Shown here in pieces: positions 46,430 through 56,300 of a stretch of 64,000 bases of DNA. The notes beneath the pieces are model-generated. The model searched no databases. It was given only the letters and a program-made list of their open reading frames with translations, and was not told where the DNA came from. The stretch's first letter is position 1. Each line of letters opens with the position of its first letter. The translations under genes were made by a program, and so were the position numbers. The stretch spans positions 338,687 to 402,686 of the forward strand of contig SVMG01000001.1 of NCBI GenBank assembly GCA_015067545.1, read 5' to 3'. The DNA comes from Oscillospiraceae bacterium. GTDB lineage: Bacteria; Bacillota; Clostridia; Oscillospirales; Oscillospiraceae.

Positions 46430-46461
46430 AACACATCCGCCGGGGTTTCGGCGGATGTGTT
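46430..46461 (-). terminator. Rho-independent terminator of the phosphatase gene
   Basis: AACACATCCGCC-GGGGTTTC-GGCGGATGTGTT followed by T-rich sequence on the minus strand. Confidence 0.8.
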
Positions 46462-46511
46462 ACAGAGCACAGCAGCGAAGCATTTCATTACTCCCGCAAA
46501 GCTCACCTGCT

Positions 46512-47198
46512 TTATTTTCCGTATATATTCTGCACATCAATGCCATTGGTGTGTCTGGCATCATTGAGTAATTCCATAGCCGGGCAGATCAGTGCCCCTT
46601 CGTCGCCCTCCAATGTGACAACAGAGATCGCAGTGAATTTCGGTTGGATCGTCTTGCACACAAAGGGAAACGGAAGATTGAAAAGATGGGACAGAACCGC
46701 CGACGAAGCTCCGCCGTGGCTTGCCATGACGACTGTCTGTGAATTGTTCTCCTTGACCCGATAATAGTTCCCCTCGCGGACATATCCCAATTCTGCAAGC
46801 CAGGGATCGAACCCACCTATGACTCTTTGCACGCTCTCGATTATTACATTATTTTGGAAAACCGGGTGCTCCATCCAGTCAGGAAGCATCACATCCTCTC
46901 CCCGGGAAACCATGGCATTGGTGGTCGCCCATGGCTGCCCAAAAAACGGGATCTCTTCGCCGTTGGCAGACCCCCAGTTCAGTTCCCGCATAAAATCACA
47001 TTGGTGGCAGGAAAGTCCAAGCTTTGCTCCAATATGCTGGGCGGTTTCCACCGCACGACCGGACGAGGAGGTGAATATACGGTCGATTCCCTCATTGCAC
47101 AGTCTTTCCGCTGCGGCCTCAGCCTGCAGGTGACCCAACTCAGTAAGACAGTCCTTTTCGTAGTTGGGATGTCCATGCCGGACAAAAATCAATCTCAT
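46512..47198 (-). CDS. Histidine phosphatase (phosphoglycerate mutase) family protein
   Basis: 228 aa; MRLIFVRHGHPNYEKDCLTELGHLQA, TSSSGRAVETAQHI, VVMASHGGASSAVL. Confidence 0.92.
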   Translation of the reverse strand: MRLIFVRHGHPNYEKDCLTELGHLQAEAAAERLCNEGIDRIFTSSSGRAVETAQHIGAKLGLSCHQCDFMRELNWGSANGEEIPFFGQPWATTNAMVSRGEDVMLPDWMEHPVFQNNVIIESVQRVIGGFDPWLAELGYVREGNYYRVKENNSQTVVMASHGGASSAVLSHLFNLPFPFVCKTIQPKFTAISVVTLEGDEGALICPAMELLNDARHTNGIDVQNIYGK

Positions 47199-49387
47199 TA
47201 TACTTCCTCCAAACTATGTCCTGCTTTTTCACCGTTGCGCGCCTGCACCGGTGACATGCCGAACTTTTTGCGGAATGCGGTAGAAAAATAGCTTGCGCTC
47301 TCAAAGCCCACATTACGGCCAATTTCCACAACATTTTCGCTGGTAGTACGCAGCAATCGGTATGCCGTTTCCAGTCTTTTGGAGGTAATGTACTCCTTAA
47401 AGCCAACTCCCGTCTTTTCCTTGAACAGACGGCTTACCGCATAAACTGACATGTTCATGTGGTCTGCGACAGACATCAGGCACAGCTCACAGTTGGTCAG
47501 ATTCTCATTCACGTAATCCATAAGCTTCATCTGCAGCTTTGCGCTGTTGAGCTCCTGGGTGGATGCTACGGTATCGCAGTATTTTTCCACCGTAGTCCGC
47601 AGAAGGGCAAACAGTCTGGTGGGGTTACGGAAGGTCATCAGTGCATCGATCTCTTCCTCCGGCAGCGGCACCTGGCTGTCCTTAACACTTGTCAGAAATG
47701 TTGTCAGCAGCTTGTAGCAGTAGTACAGGCGGTATGCAGGACGGATCCTTCGCACCGCCAAAATCACCTCGATCTTTTCCAGGGACAGCAGTGCCTTTTC
47801 CTTTTCACCTGTACAGACCTGCTGCACAAAATACTGCACTTCCTTCACCGGATAATCACCCACGGGGGTAACATCCTCACTCTCCTGCTGATACACCTGC
47901 TCGGAGAAGGAGCTGTAATAGGATTTACGAAGCTCCTGCAGATTCTGCACGACTTCACCCATGCGCACATCACCCTCGCAGTTCGCGGCATCCCGCAAGC
48001 TATGGTGCATATTCATTTTTGCAAGGATCGGGTCAATGGCACTGGGCGAAAGTAAAATAAACAGCACATGAGGACGGTTTGGCATACTGGTGGTATACAC
48101 ATCCACATTTTCCATGCTTTTGCTCAGGTGGTCCGCCACTGCATTTGCCTGACTGGCGGTCAGCTCCACGGAGCTGACAGTGATCACCGCAAAATACCGC
48201 AGACGGTCGCAGTCGAACTGCTTATTGAGCAGATCATCTTCCACCGGCGAACCGTAGATCAGGTCGCCCAGCACAAAGCTGGCCAGCAGTGCCTGTTGGT
48301 CAGATATCTTGGCATCCCGGGCAAAAAATGCCGAATCCAGGAGCTCCAGCTCCGAAAGGTTGCTTGCGCCCAGAGCCGCTGAGTGGCGGGAGATCAGCCG
48401 TTTCACCGGGTTGTAGTTGATATATACCGCCGTTGCAAACAGGACCACAGTCAGCATCAGTGACACGGCAATGAAGCCCGCCATGCGGTTGACATACTCT
48501 GTCATTTCCTTTCTGGAATCCGCCTGGGTAACGGATGCCAGGAAAACATTGCCCGTGATTTCATCGGTGTACTTATAAATATCCAGGCGTTCCTGGTCAT
48601 AGGTCAATTCAAAGTAGGGCTGATCATCGTCTCCCAGGAATGCGGCAAAAGCGCTTCCCTCGCAGGCCGAGACCGGGAAGCTGGCATTGTGCACCAACCA
48701 GTCCCCCTCTTTGTTCACAATGGCCAAATTCGAGCCGGATGGGATATTTGCCTGGAAGGTTCGCAGAAGATTATCCGCATCCAGAACATAGATCACCACG
48801 CCCTGAAAGGCGGTCCAGGATTTCAGATACACCGGCTTAGCGATGAGAAATCTGCCGTAGGTGTTGGTATTTTTCACAAAGAAGACATCCATCTGCGTAA
48901 GCTCGTTCAGGAAAGCCATAAGGCTCTGCTGCACCTGCTCTTCCTCAGCGCCAACGTTGCTGAAAAACAGCTCCTGTGATGGGCGGTAGCCGCTCATAAG
49001 CACGCAGTCCTTGCTGGGATAATAAAAACCGATCTCCTCCACGGAAGGCAATCCCACACTGTAGTTCTTGACCACCTGTGCGGCCTTGAACAGATCATAA
49101 CCGGTGGCCTTGGGGTCCAGCGGATCGCACATTGCGGTGTCGGCGCTGATCTTCAGGGCATTGTAGTCCAGCATTTCCAGCTGGGCGTTCCAGGAGTGGG
49201 CATTGCTGCGCAGGGCGGCCACAAATGCATCGGTATTGTTGGCGCTGATCTCGGTAGTGGATTGTCTGACCAGCCAAAGCTGCACTGTGACCAGTGGGAT
49301 GCAGATCAGGACAATAATGGAAACGATCATCGTCAGAAGAAAAGATTTTCGAATAAACCAAGGTCTGTGTTTGAGTTTTCCGGTCAT
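47198..49387 (-). CDS. Membrane-bound AraC-family transcriptional regulator (extracellular Cache-like sensor, two TMs, C-terminal HTH)
   Basis: 729 aa; N-terminal TM SFLLTMIVSIIVLICIPLVTVQLW, second TM MAGFIAVSLMLTVVLFATAVYI; LTNCELCLMSVADHMNMSVYAVSRLFKEKTGVGFKEYITSKRLETAYRLL...NVGFESASYFSTAFRKKFGMSP. Confidence 0.93.
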   Translation of the reverse strand: MTGKLKHRPWFIRKSFLLTMIVSIIVLICIPLVTVQLWLVRQSTTEISANNTDAFVAALRSNAHSWNAQLEMLDYNALKISADTAMCDPLDPKATGYDLFKAAQVVKNYSVGLPSVEEIGFYYPSKDCVLMSGYRPSQELFFSNVGAEEEQVQQSLMAFLNELTQMDVFFVKNTNTYGRFLIAKPVYLKSWTAFQGVVIYVLDADNLLRTFQANIPSGSNLAIVNKEGDWLVHNASFPVSACEGSAFAAFLGDDDQPYFELTYDQERLDIYKYTDEITGNVFLASVTQADSRKEMTEYVNRMAGFIAVSLMLTVVLFATAVYINYNPVKRLISRHSAALGASNLSELELLDSAFFARDAKISDQQALLASFVLGDLIYGSPVEDDLLNKQFDCDRLRYFAVITVSSVELTASQANAVADHLSKSMENVDVYTTSMPNRPHVLFILLSPSAIDPILAKMNMHHSLRDAANCEGDVRMGEVVQNLQELRKSYYSSFSEQVYQQESEDVTPVGDYPVKEVQYFVQQVCTGEKEKALLSLEKIEVILAVRRIRPAYRLYYCYKLLTTFLTSVKDSQVPLPEEEIDALMTFRNPTRLFALLRTTVEKYCDTVASTQELNSAKLQMKLMDYVNENLTNCELCLMSVADHMNMSVYAVSRLFKEKTGVGFKEYITSKRLETAYRLLRTTSENVVEIGRNVGFESASYFSTAFRKKFGMSPVQARNGEKAGHSLEEV

Positions 49388-49474
49388 ACCGTCCTTGCTC
49401 CTCTCCGTACTTGTTTGTTTATTTTAGCACAATACGGCTTGTTTTGCAACGGACAAAATACGCAGAAAAAACAA

Positions 49475-49502
49475 CGCCCCAGCCGGATAACCGGCTGGGG
49501 CG
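49475..49502 (-). terminator. Rho-independent terminator downstream of the small ORF
   Basis: CGCCCCAGCCGG-ATAA-CCGGCTGGGGCG then GTTGTTTTTT on the minus strand. Confidence 0.9.
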
Positions 49503-49557
49503 CCCTTCTGACCTGTCACACAGCAGCCCTATGCGGCAGAGAAGAAAATCGTATTAG

Positions 49558-49683
49558 TTAGGGAAACTCGTCAGGGGGAAGAACAACACCGTTGTCGCCG
49601 TCAACGAGATCACCACTGGTGGTGATAACGTCCTCGACCCGGAAGAGCAGCACATTCAGTTTGGGTTCCAGAAAATCTTTCAT
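49558..49683 (-). CDS. 41-aa small protein/peptide with VITTSGD motif; not in the supplied ORF track
   Basis: AAGGAGGTAATACAC-ATG; MKDFLEPKLNVLLFRVEDVITTSGDLVDGDNGVVLPPDEFP*; followed by a strong terminator. Confidence 0.8.
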   Translation of the reverse strand: MKDFLEPKLNVLLFRVEDVITTSGDLVDGDNGVVLPPDEFP

Positions 49684-49699
49684 GTGTATTACCTCCTTA

Positions 49700-52600
49700 T
49701 CAGGATGCGTAGGCTGCGGCGCTGTCGCCGTACTTCATCATAGCCTTGACCAGGTTGCCCAGATTGGTAGCCTGCTTGTTGTAAGCATAGGTCTCGACGC
49801 TGTAGAGCAATGCACAGCTAACAGCAGTATCGCCATTGTTAACTTCTGCATAAATCTCTTCGCTCATCTGTGCAGCATTCAGACCGTTGAAGTCAACATA
49901 GTAGGTATTCTCCGCACTTTCGTCCTTAACGGGAACCAGGTTCCAGGTGTTGCCTGCCGCCTGGATCTCCACAGTAACATTGGAAATATCCAGCTCTGTC
50001 TTGAAGGTCAGACGAACGGTAACCGCATCGTTCAGGATCAGGGAAGCGGACTTCCAGGTAGCAGCATTGTCCGACTCACCGACAAACTCCAGCTCGCTCA
50101 CCAGCTCCCGGTCAGTTGCGGTAGCGGCGCTGAGATCCAGGTCTGTGGTATCCAGAGGTTCCTGGCCCAGGGCCTTCTGCAGCTCCACGCCGTAGTTGAT
50201 CAGGTCAGCCAGCAGGGTGTCCAGCTTGGCATCGCCCTCGCCCATCTTGTTCTTGCAATAGGTCAGAACACTGTAATCGCGAGTGTCCAGCACTACATCG
50301 ACACCATTGAAGGTGGCGTGCAGGGTGGCGGTGATATTGTCAGCGATCTCGTGAGGAGCAATGTTCTTAAACCAGAAGACATAGCTGTCACCATCTGCAA
50401 CACCCTCAACGGTGGTTTCCTCGCCGTTCATGGTGAAGACCACATAGGGATCGGTGAAGTCTGTGCCAAACTTATCAGCCAAAGCGGTGTACTTGATGGC
50501 CAGATTGTTCTGCAGAGCCAGAGAAGCATTCTTGATGGTGGGCTCATCCAGGCCGGCCAGTTCAAGCTTCAGAGGAACCAGTTCAAAGTTGTCCACGTAT
50601 ACAAGGTCATTTGCGTGACCAGTACCTGTCATGATGATCTTAAACTGGAAATGCTTGTCAGTTCCGTCAAGGTAACCGGACGCGCCGATCTTAGTCCACT
50701 CTGTATTGCTTACATTGATGTACTTGCGATCTGTAATTGTCCGAGTACTATCAAAAGAGGCCGAACCCGAAGTATATTCTGTCGTTGTCCGAAGCAGTGA
50801 TGCATAAGCAGACATGGCAGAAGCAGTGGCATTGGCATCAACAGTGTCCTCACCGCGCATCAGGGAAAAACCAAACCAATAATCACCCGCACCCTTCTCT
50901 GCTACCACAGCCGGCAGAATGTTGGAGTAATTCCAGTTTGCATGGCTGTAAAGGTGCTCATGTCCACCGCCATCCGCGCGGGTGCTCTTGACGATCTGAT
51001 AGGCAGCATACTCACCGTGACATACGGGATCGGTAACAAAACCGGGTGCGTAATTTGCAACTGGATCGTTCCATGCCCAACCGGTAGAAATATTTTCAAA
51101 ACTGCCGCCGTAGTATGCGGATGCCAAATTCTCATAAGGATGGACATAGATGACCTGCTCCACGGTCAGCTCACCGGTAATAATGTACTCGTTGGAGCTG
51201 ACAGTACCGGTCACCACATAGCGGCCCAGCTTGGACACATCCAGAGTAGTGAGATCCCAGGTCACATCAGCCTTGCCGGTGGTGCTATTGCTCAGAGCTA
51301 CATCTACCTGCGCGGGCAGAGCCAAAGCGGTCTGCCAATCTACGCCTGCGTAGGTATTGTAATCCTTGATCACAGACAGAGCAGTCGGCGTGGAGGTGAC
51401 CTTGGTAACGATTGCCGGAACCTCAGCCAGCTCAATCTTCAGAGGAACCAGTTCGAAGTTATCCACATATACGCGGTCATTTGCGTGACCCTGACCTGTA
51501 ATAGTAATCTTGAACTGGAAATGCTTATCGGTTCCATCCAGATAGCCTGTCAAACCGATTTTTGTCCACTCTGTATCGCTCACCGGAATGTACTTTCCAT
51601 CTCTGTATCGGCGAGTTGAATCAAAAGAGGCACTTCCACTGGTATACTCTGCTGTAGTACGTTCCAGCACTACCAAGGCAGAAAGACTGGAAGCTGTAGC
51701 ATTGGCATCAACAGTGTCCTCACCGCGCATCAGGGAAAAACCAAACCAATAATCACCCGCACCCTTCTCTGCTACCACAGCAGGCAGAATGTTGGAGTAA
51801 TTCCAGTTTGCATGGCTGTAAAGGTGATCAGATCCACCGCCATCCGCGCGGGTGCTCTTGACGATCTGATAGGCAGCATACTCACCGTGACATACGGGAT
51901 CGGTAACAAAGCCCGGTTTGTAATCTGCAACCGGATCGTTCCATGCCCAACCGGTAGCAATATTTTCAAAACTGCCGCCGTAGTATGCGGATGCCAAATT
52001 CTCATAAGGATGGACATAGATGACCTGCTGCACGGTCATGGGCGCTCTCATAATATATTCGTCAGAGGTCACCTTACCGGTGAGCACATACCAGCCGGGG
52101 GTGGTCAGATCCAGCTTGGTGTAATCCCACTCCACGGAAGCCTTGCCGGTGCCGCCGTTGTCCAGAGTTACATCCACCTCAGTGGGCAGACCCAGAACCT
52201 CTTTCCAATTCTCACCTGCATAGGTATCGTAATTCTTGATCACGGAGTAAGCAGGAATCTCAGAAGTGACAGCGGTGATGACGGGAGGAAGCTCGGTCAG
52301 CGCCAGCTTCAGAGGAACCAGTTCAAAGTTGTCCACATATACGCGGTCATTTGCGTGACCCTGACCTGTAATAGTAATCTTGAACTGGAAATGCTTATCG
52401 GTTCCATCCAGATAGCCTGTCAAACCGATTTTTGTCCACTCTGTATCGCTCACCGGAATATACTTTCCATCTCTGTAGCGGCGAGTCGAATCAAAAGAGG
52501 CACTTCCACTGGTATACTCTTGCGTAGTACGGTCTAACACTACTAAGGCAGAAAGACTGGAGGCTGTAGCATTGACATCAACAGTGTCCTCACCACGCAT

Positions 52601-53212
52601 CATAGAGAAACCAAACCAATAATCACCCGCACCCTTCTCTGCTACCACAGGAGGCAGAATATTGGAGTAATTATAATTCGGATGGCTGTAAATGTGATCA
52701 GATCCACCGCCATCCGCGCGGGTGCTCTTGACGATCTGATAGGCAGCATACTCACCGTGGCATACGGGATCGGTAACAAAGCCCGGTGCGTAATTTGCAA
52801 CCGGATCGTTCCATGCCCAACCGGTAGAAATATTTTCAAAACTGCCGCCGTAGTATGCGGATGCCAGATTCTCGTACTCCCGAACCTGCACCGGGAAGTA
52901 AACAGCCTGCGCAACGCCGTTTACGGTACCGGGAACAAAGTAGTAGCCGGGAGTCTTCAGGTCAACATACTTGGCAGCATCTGCCCACTGGACATCGGCC
53001 TCGCCGTCACTTGTGGTGACCTTGGCAGGCATGCCCAGCTGTGCGACCCAATCCTCGCCAACGTAGCTATCATAGTTTTCTACGATAGAAACGCCTTGCG
53101 GCTGGGTAATGGTCGCCTCAGTTGCCTTTGCCGTAAATACTACGCCGGGAATGCAGGAAATGAGCATCGCCAGGCACAGAAAAACGGCAAGTGTTTTGCT
53201 GAGTCTTTTCAT
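49700..53212 (-). CDS. Secreted protein with three near-identical ~290-aa modules and a C-terminal duplicated exoprotein domain
   Basis: 1170 aa; signal peptide MKRLSKTLAVFLCLAMLISCIPGVVFTAKA; PYENLASAYYGGSFENI(S/A)TGWAWNDPVA repeated three times. Confidence 0.85.
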   Translation of the reverse strand: MKRLSKTLAVFLCLAMLISCIPGVVFTAKATEATITQPQGVSIVENYDSYVGEDWVAQLGMPAKVTTSDGEADVQWADAAKYVDLKTPGYYFVPGTVNGVAQAVYFPVQVREYENLASAYYGGSFENISTGWAWNDPVANYAPGFVTDPVCHGEYAAYQIVKSTRADGGGSDHIYSHPNYNYSNILPPVVAEKGAGDYWFGFSMMRGEDTVDVNATASSLSALVVLDRTTQEYTSGSASFDSTRRYRDGKYIPVSDTEWTKIGLTGYLDGTDKHFQFKITITGQGHANDRVYVDNFELVPLKLALTELPPVITAVTSEIPAYSVIKNYDTYAGENWKEVLGLPTEVDVTLDNGGTGKASVEWDYTKLDLTTPGWYVLTGKVTSDEYIMRAPMTVQQVIYVHPYENLASAYYGGSFENIATGWAWNDPVADYKPGFVTDPVCHGEYAAYQIVKSTRADGGGSDHLYSHANWNYSNILPAVVAEKGAGDYWFGFSLMRGEDTVDANATASSLSALVVLERTTAEYTSGSASFDSTRRYRDGKYIPVSDTEWTKIGLTGYLDGTDKHFQFKITITGQGHANDRVYVDNFELVPLKIELAEVPAIVTKVTSTPTALSVIKDYNTYAGVDWQTALALPAQVDVALSNSTTGKADVTWDLTTLDVSKLGRYVVTGTVSSNEYIITGELTVEQVIYVHPYENLASAYYGGSFENISTGWAWNDPVANYAPGFVTDPVCHGEYAAYQIVKSTRADGGGHEHLYSHANWNYSNILPAVVAEKGAGDYWFGFSLMRGEDTVDANATASAMSAYASLLRTTTEYTSGSASFDSTRTITDRKYINVSNTEWTKIGASGYLDGTDKHFQFKIIMTGTGHANDLVYVDNFELVPLKLELAGLDEPTIKNASLALQNNLAIKYTALADKFGTDFTDPYVVFTMNGEETTVEGVADGDSYVFWFKNIAPHEIADNITATLHATFNGVDVVLDTRDYSVLTYCKNKMGEGDAKLDTLLADLINYGVELQKALGQEPLDTTDLDLSAATATDRELVSELEFVGESDNAATWKSASLILNDAVTVRLTFKTELDISNVTVEIQAAGNTWNLVPVKDESAENTYYVDFNGLNAAQMSEEIYAEVNNGDTAVSCALLYSVETYAYNKQATNLGNLVKAMMKYGDSAAAYAS

Positions 53213-53349
53213 TTTTGTTTTACCTCCTTAAATATTTACCCGGGGCAGGGCTGCCACCCCGTAGTATACAAAAATGCAGTTTGGGGCACGATCGTTTCCG
53301 TCGTTATCCCCGGTTGGGGAGGCGTGTCGCCTCCCCTATCCGCTTTTGG

Positions 53350-56300
53350 TCATTCTGCCAGAGGCAGCTTCAGGGGCACCAGCTCAATGTTATCCAGATA
53401 CAGGATATCATTGGCAACACCCTTGCCGGTGTTGACGTAGAACCGCAGGTGCTCATCCAGGCCATCCATATTGGCAACCATACCCACACGCGTGAAGCCG
53501 TCCGCATTCAAGGTCACATCAGCGGTGGTCAGTTTGCGGCTGCTCTCGTATGCCACGGAGTTGTTGTTTTCACCCAACTGATCCAGTCCGGGCACCAAGG
53601 TGGTGGTTCTGTGCATGGCCATGTTGATGGTGAAGTTGTCATTCACCTCACCGGTCACGGTGTTCGCACCGATCATTGCCCATACACCAAACCAGTATTC
53701 GCCGGCCTGTGTCACCGTATTGGCGAACATTTCGGAATACTTGTTGTAGGAGTATGCGGGCTGACCACTAACCGTCGTCCAGCCGGAGGGCATGATCTGC
53801 TTGGTGGCATACTTGCCGTGGTATACGTGCTCCGTGGTAAAGCCCTGGTTGCGCAAGGACCAATAATTGGGCTTATTCTCCAGGCTGCCGTTGTAATTCT
53901 CCAAAAGGTTGCTGTAGGCACGAACCTCGACCTTGAAGTAAACCGCCTTTTGCACGCCCTTTACTGTGCCGGGCACTGCATAAGAGCCTACCACATCCGG
54001 GTTGACGTAGTCTGCTACGTTCTCCCACTGAACATCCACTTCCACGCCGGCTACCTTCACCTTCGTGGGCAGGCCCAGCTTGGCGATCCAGTCTGCGCCC
54101 ACATAGCCGTCGTAATCCTCGACGATGGAAACGCCGGTGGGTGTTTCCAGATCCTTCAGCGTGCTGCAGACAGTACATATGCCGTCTTCGAACCGGTGCT
54201 CTTCATATCCCGGCTTCGCGCCGCAGATACATTCGTGCCAGTGGTGGGTGGTATTGGAATGCCATGCTTCATCCGGAGTACACACGTGAGCCGGTCTCTC
54301 GTAGCCGCAGACATCGCAGGTCCTGTCAAGGACATTCTCGAAGGTATGCGCATCCTTGTCACGGAACAGCTCATCGTGGCCGCAGTCAGCCTTGTGCCAG
54401 TGATCGTTCTCGTCAGACTCCCATTCGGTGCTGTAGGTATGCACATGGGGGATGTCGTTGGGATCGTTGGTGATGTAGATCTGGTCGATCTCGACATTTT
54501 CCGTCACAGACCGGAATCTCAGCACGTAGGATTTGCCGGCAGTCCAGTTATAGACCTTCTCAGCACCATAGGCGCCTTCCTTATTACCAAGCGTCTGCAT
54601 GTGGTACGCCTGTTTCAGCCGCACCCAATAGAAATCGTCCTCCGCCACAGAGTAGGTTCCGTCTGCCTTCGCCAACGGCTGACGCCAATAGTAGGTGTCC
54701 GTTCCGTTGTCATCCTCGATCATGCAGAAGATGCCATCCTGGTAATTGACGCTGTTTCGCTCAGACGTGGAAACCTTCAGCCAGATATAGACCTCAGATG
54801 TCGTGTCAGAGTGAGCCGCATAGACCAGGTGTGCATTGGGCCTGTTGCCCTGATTCATCATAGCGTAGGTCAGGTTGAAGGTCCATTTTGTCTGCATGGT
54901 CAATCCGCCCGAAGCTGCGCTATTGGTCTTCACGCCCATGGGATGGGTGGTCACGATCTTGTTATAGTGATTGGTGTTCACATAGTATGTGTTCAGGAAA
55001 TTCTCCTGACCGATGGGTGCGATCGCGCCCTCCTCTGCCTCAATGGTCAGCTTGCCGCCGGTCATGTTGTACGCAGTACGCATACCGCAGGCGCTGCAAA
55101 CGCCGTCCACAAAGGTGTGCTCCGCCGTATCCTTCTTGTGGCCGCAAGCACATTCATGCCAGTGGCTGTATGCGTCGAAGCTCCACAGGTCGCTATAGGT
55201 ATGCTCGTGAGGAGGCCGCACATAGCCGCAGTCATTACAGGTGGTATCCAAAAGATCGTTGTAGGTGTGTGCTTCCTTTTCGGTAACCAAACCGTCATGG
55301 CAGGAAGATGTCCACCAGTGGTGATTCTCATCAAAGCTCTTCAGCGAATTCCATTCATGGCTATGCGGAATGTCGCTGGCACTGTTGGTGATGTAGATCT
55401 GATCGACCTGAACATTGGCAACCGCACCTCTGAGGCGGATCTTATAGGTCTGGCCTGCAGTCCAGTTGTAGGCGTGGTCTGCCTGCTTTACAGTCTCAGA
55501 GCGCCACTCCTGATTCAGGCACACCCAGTAGTAGTCGCCTGCGCCCTTGGAAATGCCATTGAGATCCAACGGCTGACGCCAGTAGTGGGTATCTGTGCCA
55601 CCATCGATATAGGCGTAGATCTTGGCACCGTAGGTCAGGTTTGCAGGAGAATAGACCCTCAGCCAGATATAGTACTGTCCGGATTTATCCGGGGTCACCA
55701 GTGCGCTGATATGGGGGATCGGTGTTGTACCGGCCTCCAGGAAGGTGTTCCAGCCAGAGTTGGTATTGATGATCTGAACCGCCTTGCCGGAAGAGGCATT
55801 GGTCTGCTCCACCACCTTGACAACAGGCTTGTTGTGCTGATTCGGAATGTGGTTTTCCTTGTCATCCGGAGCCAGCATCAGATCCTCTGCTTCCAAAGTC
55901 AGCTTGCCGCCGGATGTTGCAAAGGGCGGTAAACCGCCGCAGATCGTACACTTGCCATCCACATAGTTGTGGGGTGCGTAGTTGGGGTTCTTGCAGCCAC
56001 AGGTGTTGCATTCGTTGTCGGTGTGGTCCTCAAAGTAATGCTCACCGTAGAAACGCAGGGGGGCATCCGTACAGCCACATACAGGCTGATACCAGTGATG
56101 GGTGTTATCATGACTCCAGGTTTCCGCATACTTGTGGTTGTGAGGTGCTTCGCCCGGATCATTGGTAATGAAGATCTCGTCCACCTGCACACCTGCATAC
56201 ATACCTCTGAGATTGATGGTATATACACGCCGCGCGGTCCACTCATACAGATGCTCTCTGGTCAGCTTTACGCCGTTCTGGCATTCCTGATACAGTCTGA

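Noticed and set aside
49700-53212. Regular repeats considered as CRISPR or transposon arrays
   Set aside because: The ~870-bp period is in frame and encodes repeated protein modules; no short repeat/spacer pattern.
53215-55932. 905-aa plus-strand ORF (also 57517-59220, 59824-61755, 23810-25681)
   Set aside because: Antisense shadows of repetitive minus-strand coding sequence; no RBS context or family resemblance.
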